64,000 bases of DNA from Pedobacter sp. KBW06 (GTDB lineage: Bacteria; Bacteroidota; Bacteroidia; Sphingobacteriales; Sphingobacteriaceae), in NCBI RefSeq assembly GCF_003852525.1, contig NZ_QAJL01000002.1, positions 405,039 through 469,038 of the forward strand. Direction: 5' to 3'. Under the pieces are notes generated by a model. It saw only the letters and a program-made list of their open reading frames with translations. It was not told the DNA's origin and did no database searches. Of this stretch, positions 1 to 7,600 are shown piece after piece; position 1 is the first letter of the stretch; each line of letters opens with the position of its first letter. Both the position numbers and the translations under genes were made by a program.

Positions 1-52
1 TTGCGACAACAGAGTTACAGTCTGTCCCATTTGGCCACTCTGGTATCCCCCC
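1..52 (-). tRNA. tRNA-Tyr (GTA), 3' part cut by window edge
   Basis: Read on the minus strand from 52: acceptor half GGGGGGA, TA, D-arm, then a 5-bp anticodon stem ACAGA/TCTGT around the loop CTGTAAC, giving anticodon GTA (Tyr). The long variable arm begins at the window start, and the T-arm and acceptor 3' half lie outside. It follows tRNA-Phe in the same direction and is probably co-transcribed with it. Confidence 0.9.
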
Positions 53-73
53 ATTTCCATGAATTAAAACAAG

Positions 74-99
74 AAAGCTTCAGATTGCGCTGAAGCTTT
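74..99. other. Perfect 10-bp inverted repeat between two tRNAs
   Basis: AAAGCTTCAG (74-83) and CTGAAGCTTT (90-99) pair perfectly around a 6-nt loop. The hairpin sits in the spacer between tRNA-Phe and tRNA-Tyr. On the minus strand it is followed only by a poor T-run, so a role in processing the tRNA precursor, or partial attenuation, is as likely as full termination. On the plus strand a short T-run follows it. Confidence 0.55.
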
Positions 100-105
100 T
101 TGAAG

Positions 106-178
106 TGGTGTGGGCCGGGATCGAACCGGCGACACAAGGATTTTCAGTCCTTTGCTCTACCGACTGAGCTACCGCACC
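106..178 (-). tRNA. tRNA-Phe (GAA)
   Basis: A 73-nt cloverleaf on the minus strand: acceptor GGTGCGG/CCACACC, D-stem GCTC/GAGC, anticodon stem AAGGA/TCCTT around CTGAAAA (anticodon GAA), and T-arm GCCGG TTCGATC CCGGC. The discriminator is A and no CCA is encoded. The acceptor stem has one mismatch, C5 against A68. A promoter of Bacteroidota type lies 30 bp upstream. Confidence 0.95.
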
Positions 179-207
179 ATTTAACCTTGTCCCCTCGTTT
201 GGGATTG

Positions 208-237
208 CAAATGTAGTGTCTTTTTTCAAAAAACAAA
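208..237 (-). promoter_or_regulatory. Promoter of the tRNA-Phe/tRNA-Tyr unit
   Basis: On the minus strand TTTG (237-234), an 18-bp spacer and TACATTTG (215-208) match the Bacteroidota primary-sigma consensus TTTG-N19-TAnnTTTG. Transcription would start near 201, about 23 nt before the tRNA-Phe 5' end. Confidence 0.65.
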
Positions 238-352
238 TTAATTCTTAATATTTTATTTAAAACCCGTCTAAATTTAAATTTTATGCATGCATAGTAATTT
301 GTTTTACCGGATTTGTTTTAACTTAGCAACACTATAACAGATCTTCAAAAAA

Positions 353-1648
353 ATGGTGTTACAAATCCTATTTATAGCAATTGCATTGGCGGGGGTCGCC
401 TTGTTCAGTTATAACTTAAAGAAAGTTATCCGCAACATTCGGATTGGAAGGGCGGCAAACAGAACCGATCAACCTCAAAAAAGAATGATGACCATGGTCA
501 AAGTTGCGCTTGGACAGACGAAAATGTTCTTTCGTCCTATTCCTGCCTTTCTTCATTTGATTGTTTATGCCGGCTTTGTCATCATCAATATCGAAGTATT
601 GGAGATCATGATCGATGGTATTTTTGGCACTCACCGCGTTTTCGGCGGAATGGGTGCGCTATATAATTTCCTCATTGCTTCTTTTGAAATCCTCGCCCTT
701 GGTGTATGGCTCGGTTGCGCCATCTTCCTGGTGAGAAGAAATATCATTAAACTGAAAAGGTTTAGTGGCGTAGAGATGGCCGGCTGGCCGAAGTCTGATG
801 CCAATTACATCCTGATTACCGAAATCTTATTGATGACGGCTTTCCTAGTGATGAATGCTGCAGATGCAAAACTACAGGCCATGGGTGCTGCACATTATAC
901 CGCAGTAGGATCTTTCCCTGTGAGTCAGTTCCTGATGAACCTGTTACCCAATACCGAAGGCGCTTTAATTGCAATTGAAAGAGGCTGCTGGTGGTTCCAC
1001 ATTATCGGGATATTTGGTTTCTTAAACTACCTGCCTTATTCCAAACATTTCCACATCATGTTTGCCTTTCCCAATACCTATTTCTCCAATCTGGAGCCTA
1101 AGGGGGAATTCAGCAATATGCAGAGCGTAACAAATGAAGTAAAAGCCATGCTTGATCCTTCATTTACCCCTCCTGAGCCCGATGGCAGCAAGTTTGGGGC
1201 TAAAGATGTGAACGACCTGACCTGGGTAAACCTGATGAATGCCTATACCTGCACCGAATGCGGAAGGTGTACTTCTGTATGTCCGGCAAACATCACCGGA
1301 AAATTGCTTTCCCCACGTAAGATCATGATGGATACCCGCGACAGGCTGGAGGAAGTTGGAAAAAATATTGATAAAACCGGAAACGGCTTTGATGATGGAA
1401 AGTCTTTAATAGACACCTATATCAGCAGGGAAGAAATATGGGCATGTACCAGCTGCAATGCCTGTACACAGGCCTGCCCGATCAACATTGATCCTTTGTC
1501 TATCATTACGGAGCTGAGAAGATACGCTGTGATGGAAGAATCGCAGGCTCCGGCCAGTATCAATGCCATGCTGGGTAACATTGAAAACAATGGTGCCCCA
1601 TGGAAATATTCTCCGGCAGACCGGTTGAACTGGGCCAAAGAAAGTTAA
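353..1648 (+). CDS. Membrane-bound 4Fe-4S oxidoreductase, HdrD/LutB-like
   Basis: A 431-residue protein with several hydrophobic segments in its first 230 residues (about 1-20, 65-90, 103-127, 150-170, 210-230). A cytoplasmic dicluster ferredoxin domain follows, with Cys300-303-306-310 and Cys365-368-371-375, both CxxCxxCxxxCP. This is the architecture of heterodisulfide-reductase-like quinone-linked oxidoreductases, in which the membrane part exchanges electrons with quinone. The electron donor is not evident. The next gene, 31 bp downstream, encodes a CCG-domain protein that would complete the enzyme. No typical catalytic flavoprotein subunit is adjacent. The start follows an A-rich leader. 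Confidence 0.8.
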   Translation: MVLQILFIAIALAGVALFSYNLKKVIRNIRIGRAANRTDQPQKRMMTMVKVALGQTKMFFRPIPAFLHLIVYAGFVIINIEVLEIMIDGIFGTHRVFGGMGALYNFLIASFEILALGVWLGCAIFLVRRNIIKLKRFSGVEMAGWPKSDANYILITEILLMTAFLVMNAADAKLQAMGAAHYTAVGSFPVSQFLMNLLPNTEGALIAIERGCWWFHIIGIFGFLNYLPYSKHFHIMFAFPNTYFSNLEPKGEFSNMQSVTNEVKAMLDPSFTPPEPDGSKFGAKDVNDLTWVNLMNAYTCTECGRCTSVCPANITGKLLSPRKIMMDTRDRLEEVGKNIDKTGNGFDDGKSLIDTYISREEIWACTSCNACTQACPINIDPLSIITELRRYAVMEESQAPASINAMLGNIENNGAPWKYSPADRLNWAKES

Positions 1649-1679
1649 TCAAAATATTAAATCTGATATTAGAGCTAAG

Positions 1680-2480
1680 ATGAGCGAGCAACTAAATTTT
1701 GAAGTGCCAACAATGGCAGAACTGTTAGCCAAAGGTGAAGAACCTGAAATCCTGTTTTGGGTAGGTTGTGCCGGAAGTTATGATGAAAGGGCGCAGAAAA
1801 CCACTCGTGACATCTGTAAGATCCTACACCATGTAGGCATGAAATATGCAGTTCTTGGAACGGAAGAAAGCTGTACCGGAGACCCTGCAAAACGGGCGGG
1901 AAACGAATTCCTGTTCCAGATGCAGGCCATGACCAATATCGAAGTGCTCAACGCATATAACATTAAAAAGATCGTTACCGGATGTCCTCATTGTTTCAAT
2001 ACGATCAAAAATGAATATCCCGGACTTGGCGGAACCTATGAAGTTATTCACCATACTCAGCTGATTCAGGACCTGATCAATGACGGCAAGCTAAAAGCAG
2101 AAGGCGGAGAGAGCTTTAAAGGCAAAAAGATCACGTACCATGACCCTTGTTATCTGGGCCGCGGAAACGGGGTATATGAAGCACCACGTAAAGCGCTGGA
2201 AGTCCTGGATGCCCAATTGGTGGAAATGAAACGCTGTAAATCCAACGGCTTGTGCTGTGGTGCCGGTGGTGCCCAGATGTTTAAAGAACCTGAAAAAGGG
2301 AATAAAGACATCAATATTGAAAGAATCGAAGAAGCTTTGGAAACGCAGCCACAGGTGATTGCAGCTTCCTGCCCTTTCTGTATGACCATGCTTCGTGATG
2401 GTGTTAAACTGAAAGATCAGGACCAGAACGTTCAGGTATTGGATATTGCAGAAATTACCGCAAGAGCGAATGGCTTGTAA
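1680..2480 (+). CDS. CCG-domain (Fe-S)-binding oxidoreductase subunit, HdrB/LutA-like
   Basis: A 266-residue soluble protein with two cysteine-rich CCG-type repeats: an incomplete N-terminal one around WVGCAGSYD with a later GCPHCF, and a C-terminal one with YHDPCYLGR, LCCGAGGAQMF and ASCPFCMTM. In HdrB and GlpC relatives these repeats hold a special 4Fe-4S cluster or a zinc ion at the active site. It lies 31 bp after the membrane ferredoxin-domain gene and should form a two-subunit complex with it. The substrate cannot be told from sequence; lactate/glycolate-type and disulfide-type enzymes share the fold. Confidence 0.8.
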   Translation: MSEQLNFEVPTMAELLAKGEEPEILFWVGCAGSYDERAQKTTRDICKILHHVGMKYAVLGTEESCTGDPAKRAGNEFLFQMQAMTNIEVLNAYNIKKIVTGCPHCFNTIKNEYPGLGGTYEVIHHTQLIQDLINDGKLKAEGGESFKGKKITYHDPCYLGRGNGVYEAPRKALEVLDAQLVEMKRCKSNGLCCGAGGAQMFKEPEKGNKDINIERIEEALETQPQVIAASCPFCMTMLRDGVKLKDQDQNVQVLDIAEITARANGL

Positions 2481-3267
2481 TACCCTCTTCATCGCTTCCC
2501 TGAACTCAGGCAGCAACGGCAACTGCTACTATGTCGGCAACGACAAAGAGGCGGTATTAATCGATGCCGGCATCTCCTGCAGGGAAACAGAAAAGAGAAT
2601 GTTAAGACTGGGCCTGAACATGGATAAGGTGAAGGCCATCTTTATCTCCCACGAGCATACGGACCATATCAAGGGACTTGCTGTGCTGTCTGCTAAATTC
2701 AATTTACCGGTTTACATCACTCCGGGTACTTTGAGCGGCTGCAAGTTTAACCTGAGAACAGATTTAGTCCGGACACTTTTAAGTCATCAGAGCGTACAGA
2801 TTGGAGACCTGAACATCAGCAGCTTTCTGAAGTTACACGATGCTGCTGAACCGCACAGCTTCCTGGTTTCCTGCGGAGCCACTAAGGTAGGGGTATTTAC
2901 AGATCTTGGGGCAGTATGTGAGGAGCTGACCAGCCATTTCCAGCAGTGTCATGCTGCATTTCTGGAAACCAATTATGACGACGAGCTTTTAAGCAAAAGT
3001 GCTTATCCTTATTTCCTGAAAAAACGCATCAGCGGAGGAATGGGTCACTTGTCCAATAAACAGGCCCTGGATCTTTTTATGGCGCACAAACCCTCTTTTA
3101 TGAGCCACCTGCTCCTATCACATCTTTCCAAAGACAACAACTGCCCGGAACTCGCGGCAAACTTATTCAGGGAACATGCCAATGGAACGGAGATCATTGT
3201 AGCCTCCAGGTATGAAGAAACAGCTGTTTATGCTATTTTTGAACCGGTAGCAGTGCATTCATTTTAA
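2470..3267 (+). CDS. MBL-fold metallo-hydrolase, YycJ/WalJ-like
   Basis: A metallo-beta-lactamase fold protein of 265 residues with the zinc motif HEHTDH followed by IKG, and an N-terminal LNSGSNGNCYYVG typical of the YycJ/WalJ family of predicted nucleases or phosphodiesterases. An ATG at 2446 is in frame. The ATG at 2470 was chosen because the family begins right at the first beta strand and because it overlaps the stop of the preceding Fe-S gene by 11 bp, which suggests translational coupling. Its 3' end overlaps the convergent gene at 3233-3727 by 35 bp. Confidence 0.8.
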   Translation: MACNTLFIASLNSGSNGNCYYVGNDKEAVLIDAGISCRETEKRMLRLGLNMDKVKAIFISHEHTDHIKGLAVLSAKFNLPVYITPGTLSGCKFNLRTDLVRTLLSHQSVQIGDLNISSFLKLHDAAEPHSFLVSCGATKVGVFTDLGAVCEELTSHFQQCHAAFLETNYDDELLSKSAYPYFLKKRISGGMGHLSNKQALDLFMAHKPSFMSHLLLSHLSKDNNCPELAANLFREHANGTEIIVASRYEETAVYAIFEPVAVHSF

Positions 3268-3727
3268 TCAGGCGCGCCGAAAGGTCAGACAAATCCTGGC
3301 TTTTCATGTTTTTCACCGGGATGGTCATAAAACAGGCCATGCTGTCTACATCGCCACCTATCTTATCATTATAGGTCTGAACGATCACATCTTCTCCTTT
3401 TGTACGCAGAAAAAGATTACCTGTTTCAGTGCTGTCGCCGACCCCCTGATAGTCCAATCCTTTGAATTTAACGAGGTTAAAAGAGAAATATTCTACTTTT
3501 CCGCTGGAGAAGTAACGCTTGTACCTACAGAAACCACTGTTGGTAACATTTAGTTCGTAGCGTTTAATTTCCTTTTCCTCTCTGCTGCTGTCGTAATGTT
3601 CAGTCAGCATTTTTTGAAGGTACGCCACCTCCTCATCCAGTATCATTCTGGCGGAAAAAGCCGTAAATATAACGCATGACAATGCGCAAAGGCATATTCT
3701 TAAGTTTAATGTAAACTTTTTCATCAC
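3233..3727 (-). CDS. Hypothetical exported protein
   Basis: 164 residues beginning MMKKF and a hydrophobic stretch to about residue 25 that looks like a signal peptide or N-terminal anchor. The rest is mixed polar sequence without a recognised domain. It has one Cys in the mature part at NSGFCRY and another at DSMACFM, which could form a disulfide. It is convergent with, and overlaps by 35 bp, the MBL hydrolase gene. Function unknown. Confidence 0.6.
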   Translation of the reverse strand: MMKKFTLNLRICLCALSCVIFTAFSARMILDEEVAYLQKMLTEHYDSSREEKEIKRYELNVTNSGFCRYKRYFSSGKVEYFSFNLVKFKGLDYQGVGDSTETGNLFLRTKGEDVIVQTYNDKIGGDVDSMACFMTIPVKNMKSQDLSDLSARLIKMNALLPVQK

Positions 3728-3763
3728 GTTCCTATTTTAGAAAAATCAATTTAAATAATTTAC

Positions 3764-3771
3764 TAAATTTG
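3764..3771 (+). promoter_or_regulatory. -7 element TAAATTTG just before a start codon
   Basis: An exact TAnnTTTG ends 4 nt before the ATG at 3776. No TTG lies at the expected -33 distance. If used, transcription would start at or near the ATG, giving a leaderless mRNA. Confidence 0.35.
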
Positions 3772-3775
3772 AAGT

Positions 3776-4255
3776 ATGAGTTTTTCTCCACAATCAAAAG
3801 TTTGGGTATACCAAAGCAACCGTCCGTTTACTGACAACGAAGTGACGTCAATCCAGCAAAAGCTGAATGATTTTACCGCGCAATGGAAAGCGCATGGCCA
3901 TCAGCTAAATGCTAAAGCCGAAGTATTGCATCATTTTTTCATTGTATTTACCGTGGACGAAGCCAGCGCCGGTGTGACCGGATGTTCTATCGATTCTTCT
4001 GTGAGGATCATGAAAGAAATAGAGCAGGAATATAAAGTGGACCTTTTTGACAGGTTCAACATGGCCTATAAAGTGGATGGCAAAGTGATCGTTACCAATA
4101 AGGAAGATTTTGAAACCCTGGTGAGCATCAAAAAGGTGGGACCAAAGACGGTTGTATTTAACAACCTCGTTCAGACGCTGGATGAATTCCAGAACAAATG
4201 GGAAGTTCCTTTTGAACAAAGCTGGCACAGCAAAGTGTTTGCACACCTGCTGTAA
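3776..4255 (+). CDS. Conserved Bacteroidota protein of unknown function
   Basis: A 159-residue soluble protein, acidic and basic residues mixed, with no signal peptide and no membrane segment. Relatives in Bacteroidota are often labelled ABC transporter ATPase, but no Walker A, Walker B or LSGGQ motif is present, so that label is not supported. The C-terminal half reads like a compact alpha/beta domain. It is convergent with the cyanophycinase gene, with 17 bp between stops. Function unknown. Confidence 0.65.
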   Translation: MSFSPQSKVWVYQSNRPFTDNEVTSIQQKLNDFTAQWKAHGHQLNAKAEVLHHFFIVFTVDEASAGVTGCSIDSSVRIMKEIEQEYKVDLFDRFNMAYKVDGKVIVTNKEDFETLVSIKKVGPKTVVFNNLVQTLDEFQNKWEVPFEQSWHSKVFAHLL

Positions 4256-4272
4256 CCGGGCTTAGTATTTTT

Positions 4273-5133
4273 TTACTTCGTATAAAAAGTATCTCCCTCT
4301 GTATACAGGCTGAACTGCAGTCCTTCCATTTTCAGGTGCTGTGATTTCGTAACCTTTAATTTTCGGGGACCGGCGATCCTCAACACCTGGCTCTCGCCCG
4401 CTACCCTGATCTTTTTCTGTTTTACGATGATGGCTGTCCCTTCATCAATACCGATACAATCGAAACCGGGATGGGCTGCCAAAGCAGAGATCAGGCGGTT
4501 GTACCGGCTCCTTTTTACAAAATGCTGATCGATGATCACGGAATCCAGTAAGCCAAGCCCTTCCTGAAATTCCACATTCCCGAAGCGCAGCTGATCAAAT
4601 GTCGCTTTATAAGCCGTATCTCCAAGAAGCTGTGTTCCGGTAATCATATATTTGCTCATCACTGCAGCTCCGGCGCTGGTACCGGCCACCGTTGCCCCAT
4701 TCTGATAAGCCTGATGAATCGCTTTGTAAACCGGCGTATTCAGAACCACCTTCATAAAACGGCTCTGATCGCCTCCGGTAATGTAAATTAAACGGGCTCC
4801 TGTCAAAGAATCCAGCCATTTCCGGTCATTTACCTTTGAGGCTTCAAAATTAAAACAGGTAATGTGATTGCGGGTAACCGCCGATAACTCCTGTTGAATC
4901 GCTTCGAAAGAACGCTCAGGGAAACCACTGGACATCGGCAAAACGACCACATAATCTTTTGCCTTCATATCAGCCGTTTTAATGAGTTCCTGAATTAATT
5001 CAGGGGATTTATCCCCGCCACCAATAATAAACAAACTGCCCTTCGCTACAGGCTTTTGCTGGGCAATGGCCAGGCAGGAAGTCAATGCAAATGCGCAGGC
5101 CAGCAAAGACCTGATCAATAAAGATTTCATCAT
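4273..5133 (-). CDS. cphB: Exported cyanophycinase (peptidase S51)
   Basis: A 286-residue serine exopeptidase of family S51. Visible family features are IIGGGDK (36-42), ITGGDQSR (118-125), the nucleophile elbow GTSAGA with Ser153, and DQHFVKRSRYNRL (202-214), which is typical of cyanophycinases rather than of dipeptidase E. Cyanophycinases cut cyanophycin, a poly-Asp backbone with Arg side chains, to beta-Asp-Arg dipeptides. The N-terminus is an export signal; LTSC at 17-20 could be a lipobox, with cleavage after AIA the alternative. It is the last gene of the sigma-FecR-SusCD operon, 6 bp after isoaspartyl peptidase, which would hydrolyse its product. Confidence 0.85.
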   Translation of the reverse strand: MMKSLLIRSLLACAFALTSCLAIAQQKPVAKGSLFIIGGGDKSPELIQELIKTADMKAKDYVVVLPMSSGFPERSFEAIQQELSAVTRNHITCFNFEASKVNDRKWLDSLTGARLIYITGGDQSRFMKVVLNTPVYKAIHQAYQNGATVAGTSAGAAVMSKYMITGTQLLGDTAYKATFDQLRFGNVEFQEGLGLLDSVIIDQHFVKRSRYNRLISALAAHPGFDCIGIDEGTAIIVKQKKIRVAGESQVLRIAGPRKLKVTKSQHLKMEGLQFSLYTEGDTFYTK

Positions 5134-5139
5134 CCCGTC

Positions 5140-6165
5140 TTATTTATAGATCAATACTTCTATCTTTCCATCTGCGGTCACCGTTCCTCTGTACATTCCT
5201 TCTGTATTAAAAGGCATCGCCACGTGGCCCTGTTTGTCCATAGCAATTAAACCACCGTCGCCGCCCATTTTCCCGACCTTATCCAATGCTGCTTTTGAAG
5301 CATCGGCCACAGACATCTTTTTATATTCCATCATTGCAGAAATGTCATGCGCCACGACATTACGGATGTAAAACTCGCCCCATCCCGTGCAGGAGATTCC
5401 TGCAGTCGCATTGTTGGCATAAGTTCCTGCACCGATGATGGGTGCATCTCCTACCCTTCCATATCTTTTATTTGTCATCCCTCCTGTAGAAGTCCCCGCG
5501 GCAAGGTTCCCTGATTTATCAAGTGCAACGGCACCTACCGTTCCGAATTTATAATCTTTATTGATCGTACCCAGCTTCATTGTTTTTTTACTGCCATGGT
5601 CCAGTACCGCTTTTACAGAATCCTCCCTGATGGCCTTCTGCAAGCCATCCCAGCGTTCCTTCGTATAGAAATACGATGGGTCTACGATTTCCAGTTTAGA
5701 CTGTTTGGCAAAAGCCTCTGCACCTGCCCCTACCATCATCACATGCTCCGACTTTTCCATTACTGCCCTTGCGGCGCTGATGGGATTTCGGATCACAGTT
5801 ACACCGGCCACGGAGCCTGCGGATAAGGTCTTCCCATCCATTACTGCCGCATCCATCTCATTTTTTCCATCGTGCGTAAAAACAGAACCCTTCCCTGCAT
5901 TGAATAAGGGAGAATCTTCCATTACATGAATGGCCGCTTCAACCGCGTCCATGCTCGTTTTTCCCGCTTTGATGGCCTCATAACCCTTTTGCAATGCTTT
6001 GGTTAAATCGGCAATATAGGCTGCTTCCTTTTCAGCGGTCATATTTTTCTTAAGAATCGTCCCGGCACCGCCATGGATGACCATCACATATTTCTTTTGT
6101 CCATGAACTGCCATGCAGGTAAAGATCATCAGGCACAAAAGAGAATAGTTTAATTTTAATTTCAT
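5140..6165 (-). CDS. iaaA: Exported isoaspartyl peptidase / L-asparaginase (Ntn hydrolase)
   Basis: A 341-residue plant-type asparaginase (family T2). It has IHGGAG (30-35), FNAGKGSVF (88-96), the autocleavage site FGTVGAVALD with the catalytic Thr209, and the downstream GxTSTGG motif (224-229). The precursor should cut itself before Thr209 into alpha and beta chains. The enzyme splits beta-aspartyl dipeptides, including the beta-Asp-Arg released by cyanophycinase. A signal peptide (about 1-22) places it in the periplasm. It lies 21 bp after susD and 6 bp before cyanophycinase, completing a polymer-to-amino-acid route in one operon. Confidence 0.88.
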   Translation of the reverse strand: MKLKLNYSLLCLMIFTCMAVHGQKKYVMVIHGGAGTILKKNMTAEKEAAYIADLTKALQKGYEAIKAGKTSMDAVEAAIHVMEDSPLFNAGKGSVFTHDGKNEMDAAVMDGKTLSAGSVAGVTVIRNPISAARAVMEKSEHVMMVGAGAEAFAKQSKLEIVDPSYFYTKERWDGLQKAIREDSVKAVLDHGSKKTMKLGTINKDYKFGTVGAVALDKSGNLAAGTSTGGMTNKRYGRVGDAPIIGAGTYANNATAGISCTGWGEFYIRNVVAHDISAMMEYKKMSVADASKAALDKVGKMGGDGGLIAMDKQGHVAMPFNTEGMYRGTVTADGKIEVLIYK

Positions 6166-6186
6166 GTGGTTGTTTTTATAGGTTGT

Positions 6187-7596
6187 TTAATACAATGGGT
6201 TTTGTTTCACGTTTGAGTTGGCGCGAATCTCTGCATTTGGCACAGGATACGCATATTGTTTGTTTGCTGAAGTTAAAGTTACAGAACCTAGCGCATTTAT
6301 TGCATCTGCAGGCTCTCTTGTTACCGGCAATCCATTTCTACGCAGGTCAAAGAACCTATGTCCTTCAAAAGCCAGTTCTTTATACCTTTCTAAAACAATC
6401 GCATTCAACAAGGTGGCCTGATCTCCAAAAGTCACATCCGTATATCCGGCAATCCTTGCAGCCCGAAGTGCATTCAGATCTGCTCCTGCCAAAGGCAGGT
6501 TTTGTTTCTGTGCATAGGCTTCGGCCCTGATCAGGTACATTTCTCCTGTTCTGTATAATTTCACATCACAAAGATTTGTCCGGCTGGTACTTCCTTCCAG
6601 GTATTTGTTCACACTGTAATTCGAAGTTCCCACTCCTCTGGTATCGTCAAATTTAACATAAGCAGCATACCTCACATCATTGTCGGCATCAAAGGAATTG
6701 ATCAGTTCAAATGCAGGGGCATACAATACCACATCATCGGTATCATAATAGAAATCACCCAGACGGCTGTCTCCGCTTACTTTTTTCAGCTTCCAGATCA
6801 CCTCATCTTCTGCCTTATCTTTCCAGATCAAAGGGAATTGATCCCGATTGGCCAGGGCTGCCCCATCGATCACTTCCGTACTGTATTTCAAGGCATCGTC
6901 CCAATTCTTCTCATATAAGGCTACCCTTGCCTGCATGGCAGAAACAGCGATCAGGGTAATTCTTGTCCGGTTGTTAAAGGAAGCAGGAATTAATCCTTTG
7001 GCGGCCAGTAAATCTGTTTTTATCTTTTGTATCGTTGCCCCGAAACTCAACCTCGAAGGACGGGATACCGTAGAGACTTCCATATAAGGAACACCCATTC
7101 CATTGCTTTCATAACTGGAAGCAAAATTCCTGAGCAGTTCAAAATGACAATAAGCCCTCATGGCCAGCATTTCACCTTTGTATTGATTTTTAAGGATTTC
7201 TTCTGCAGGTTTGGTTTTCACTTTATCCACAAAATTCAATGCCCTGTTGATCATATCAATGCTCGTATAATTACTTCCCCATCCGGCAGTAATTGTTCCG
7301 CCTGAGCCGTCATATTGCCATCTGTAGGTACCGATTCCACGCCCTGTTGAATTCTCCTTCGGCAGGTTACATTCATCAGAAGTCAGGGAAGTATTCGTGA
7401 TGACATCTGTCCCTAAGGAAGCGTAAGCACCGATGAGTCCGCCGTTGAGGTCTTCTACGGTATTGAAAGCCCTGCTTTCATCAAAATTATCTGAGGGAAC
7501 CAGGTCCAGTTCTTTACTGCAGGAGCTCAGCAGCATCAGGCCGCAGCATAATGTATATAGGAAAATTCTGTTGCTATAATATTTTAACATGATCAT
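6187..7596 (-). CDS. SusD/RagB-like outer-membrane lipoprotein
   Basis: About 469 residues. A lipoprotein signal ends in LLSSC with the lipidated Cys26, followed by ELDLVPSDNF. The body has the helical TPR-like SusD pattern (YCHFELLRNF, GEMYLIRAEAYA, and a C-terminal ERYKELAFEGHRFFDLRR). SusD proteins cap the SusC pore and bind the ligand at the cell surface. An ATG at 7614 would overlap susC; the ATG at 7596, 4 bp after the susC stop, was chosen. Downstream peptidases suggest a peptide-like ligand rather than a glycan. Confidence 0.9.
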   Translation of the reverse strand: MIMLKYYSNRIFLYTLCCGLMLLSSCSKELDLVPSDNFDESRAFNTVEDLNGGLIGAYASLGTDVITNTSLTSDECNLPKENSTGRGIGTYRWQYDGSGGTITAGWGSNYTSIDMINRALNFVDKVKTKPAEEILKNQYKGEMLAMRAYCHFELLRNFASSYESNGMGVPYMEVSTVSRPSRLSFGATIQKIKTDLLAAKGLIPASFNNRTRITLIAVSAMQARVALYEKNWDDALKYSTEVIDGAALANRDQFPLIWKDKAEDEVIWKLKKVSGDSRLGDFYYDTDDVVLYAPAFELINSFDADNDVRYAAYVKFDDTRGVGTSNYSVNKYLEGSTSRTNLCDVKLYRTGEMYLIRAEAYAQKQNLPLAGADLNALRAARIAGYTDVTFGDQATLLNAIVLERYKELAFEGHRFFDLRRNGLPVTREPADAINALGSVTLTSANKQYAYPVPNAEIRANSNVKQNPLY

Positions 7597-7600
7597 ACGA

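Noticed and set aside
3776..4255. ABC transporter ATPase
   Set aside because: The label is common for relatives, but Walker A, Walker B and signature motifs are all absent.
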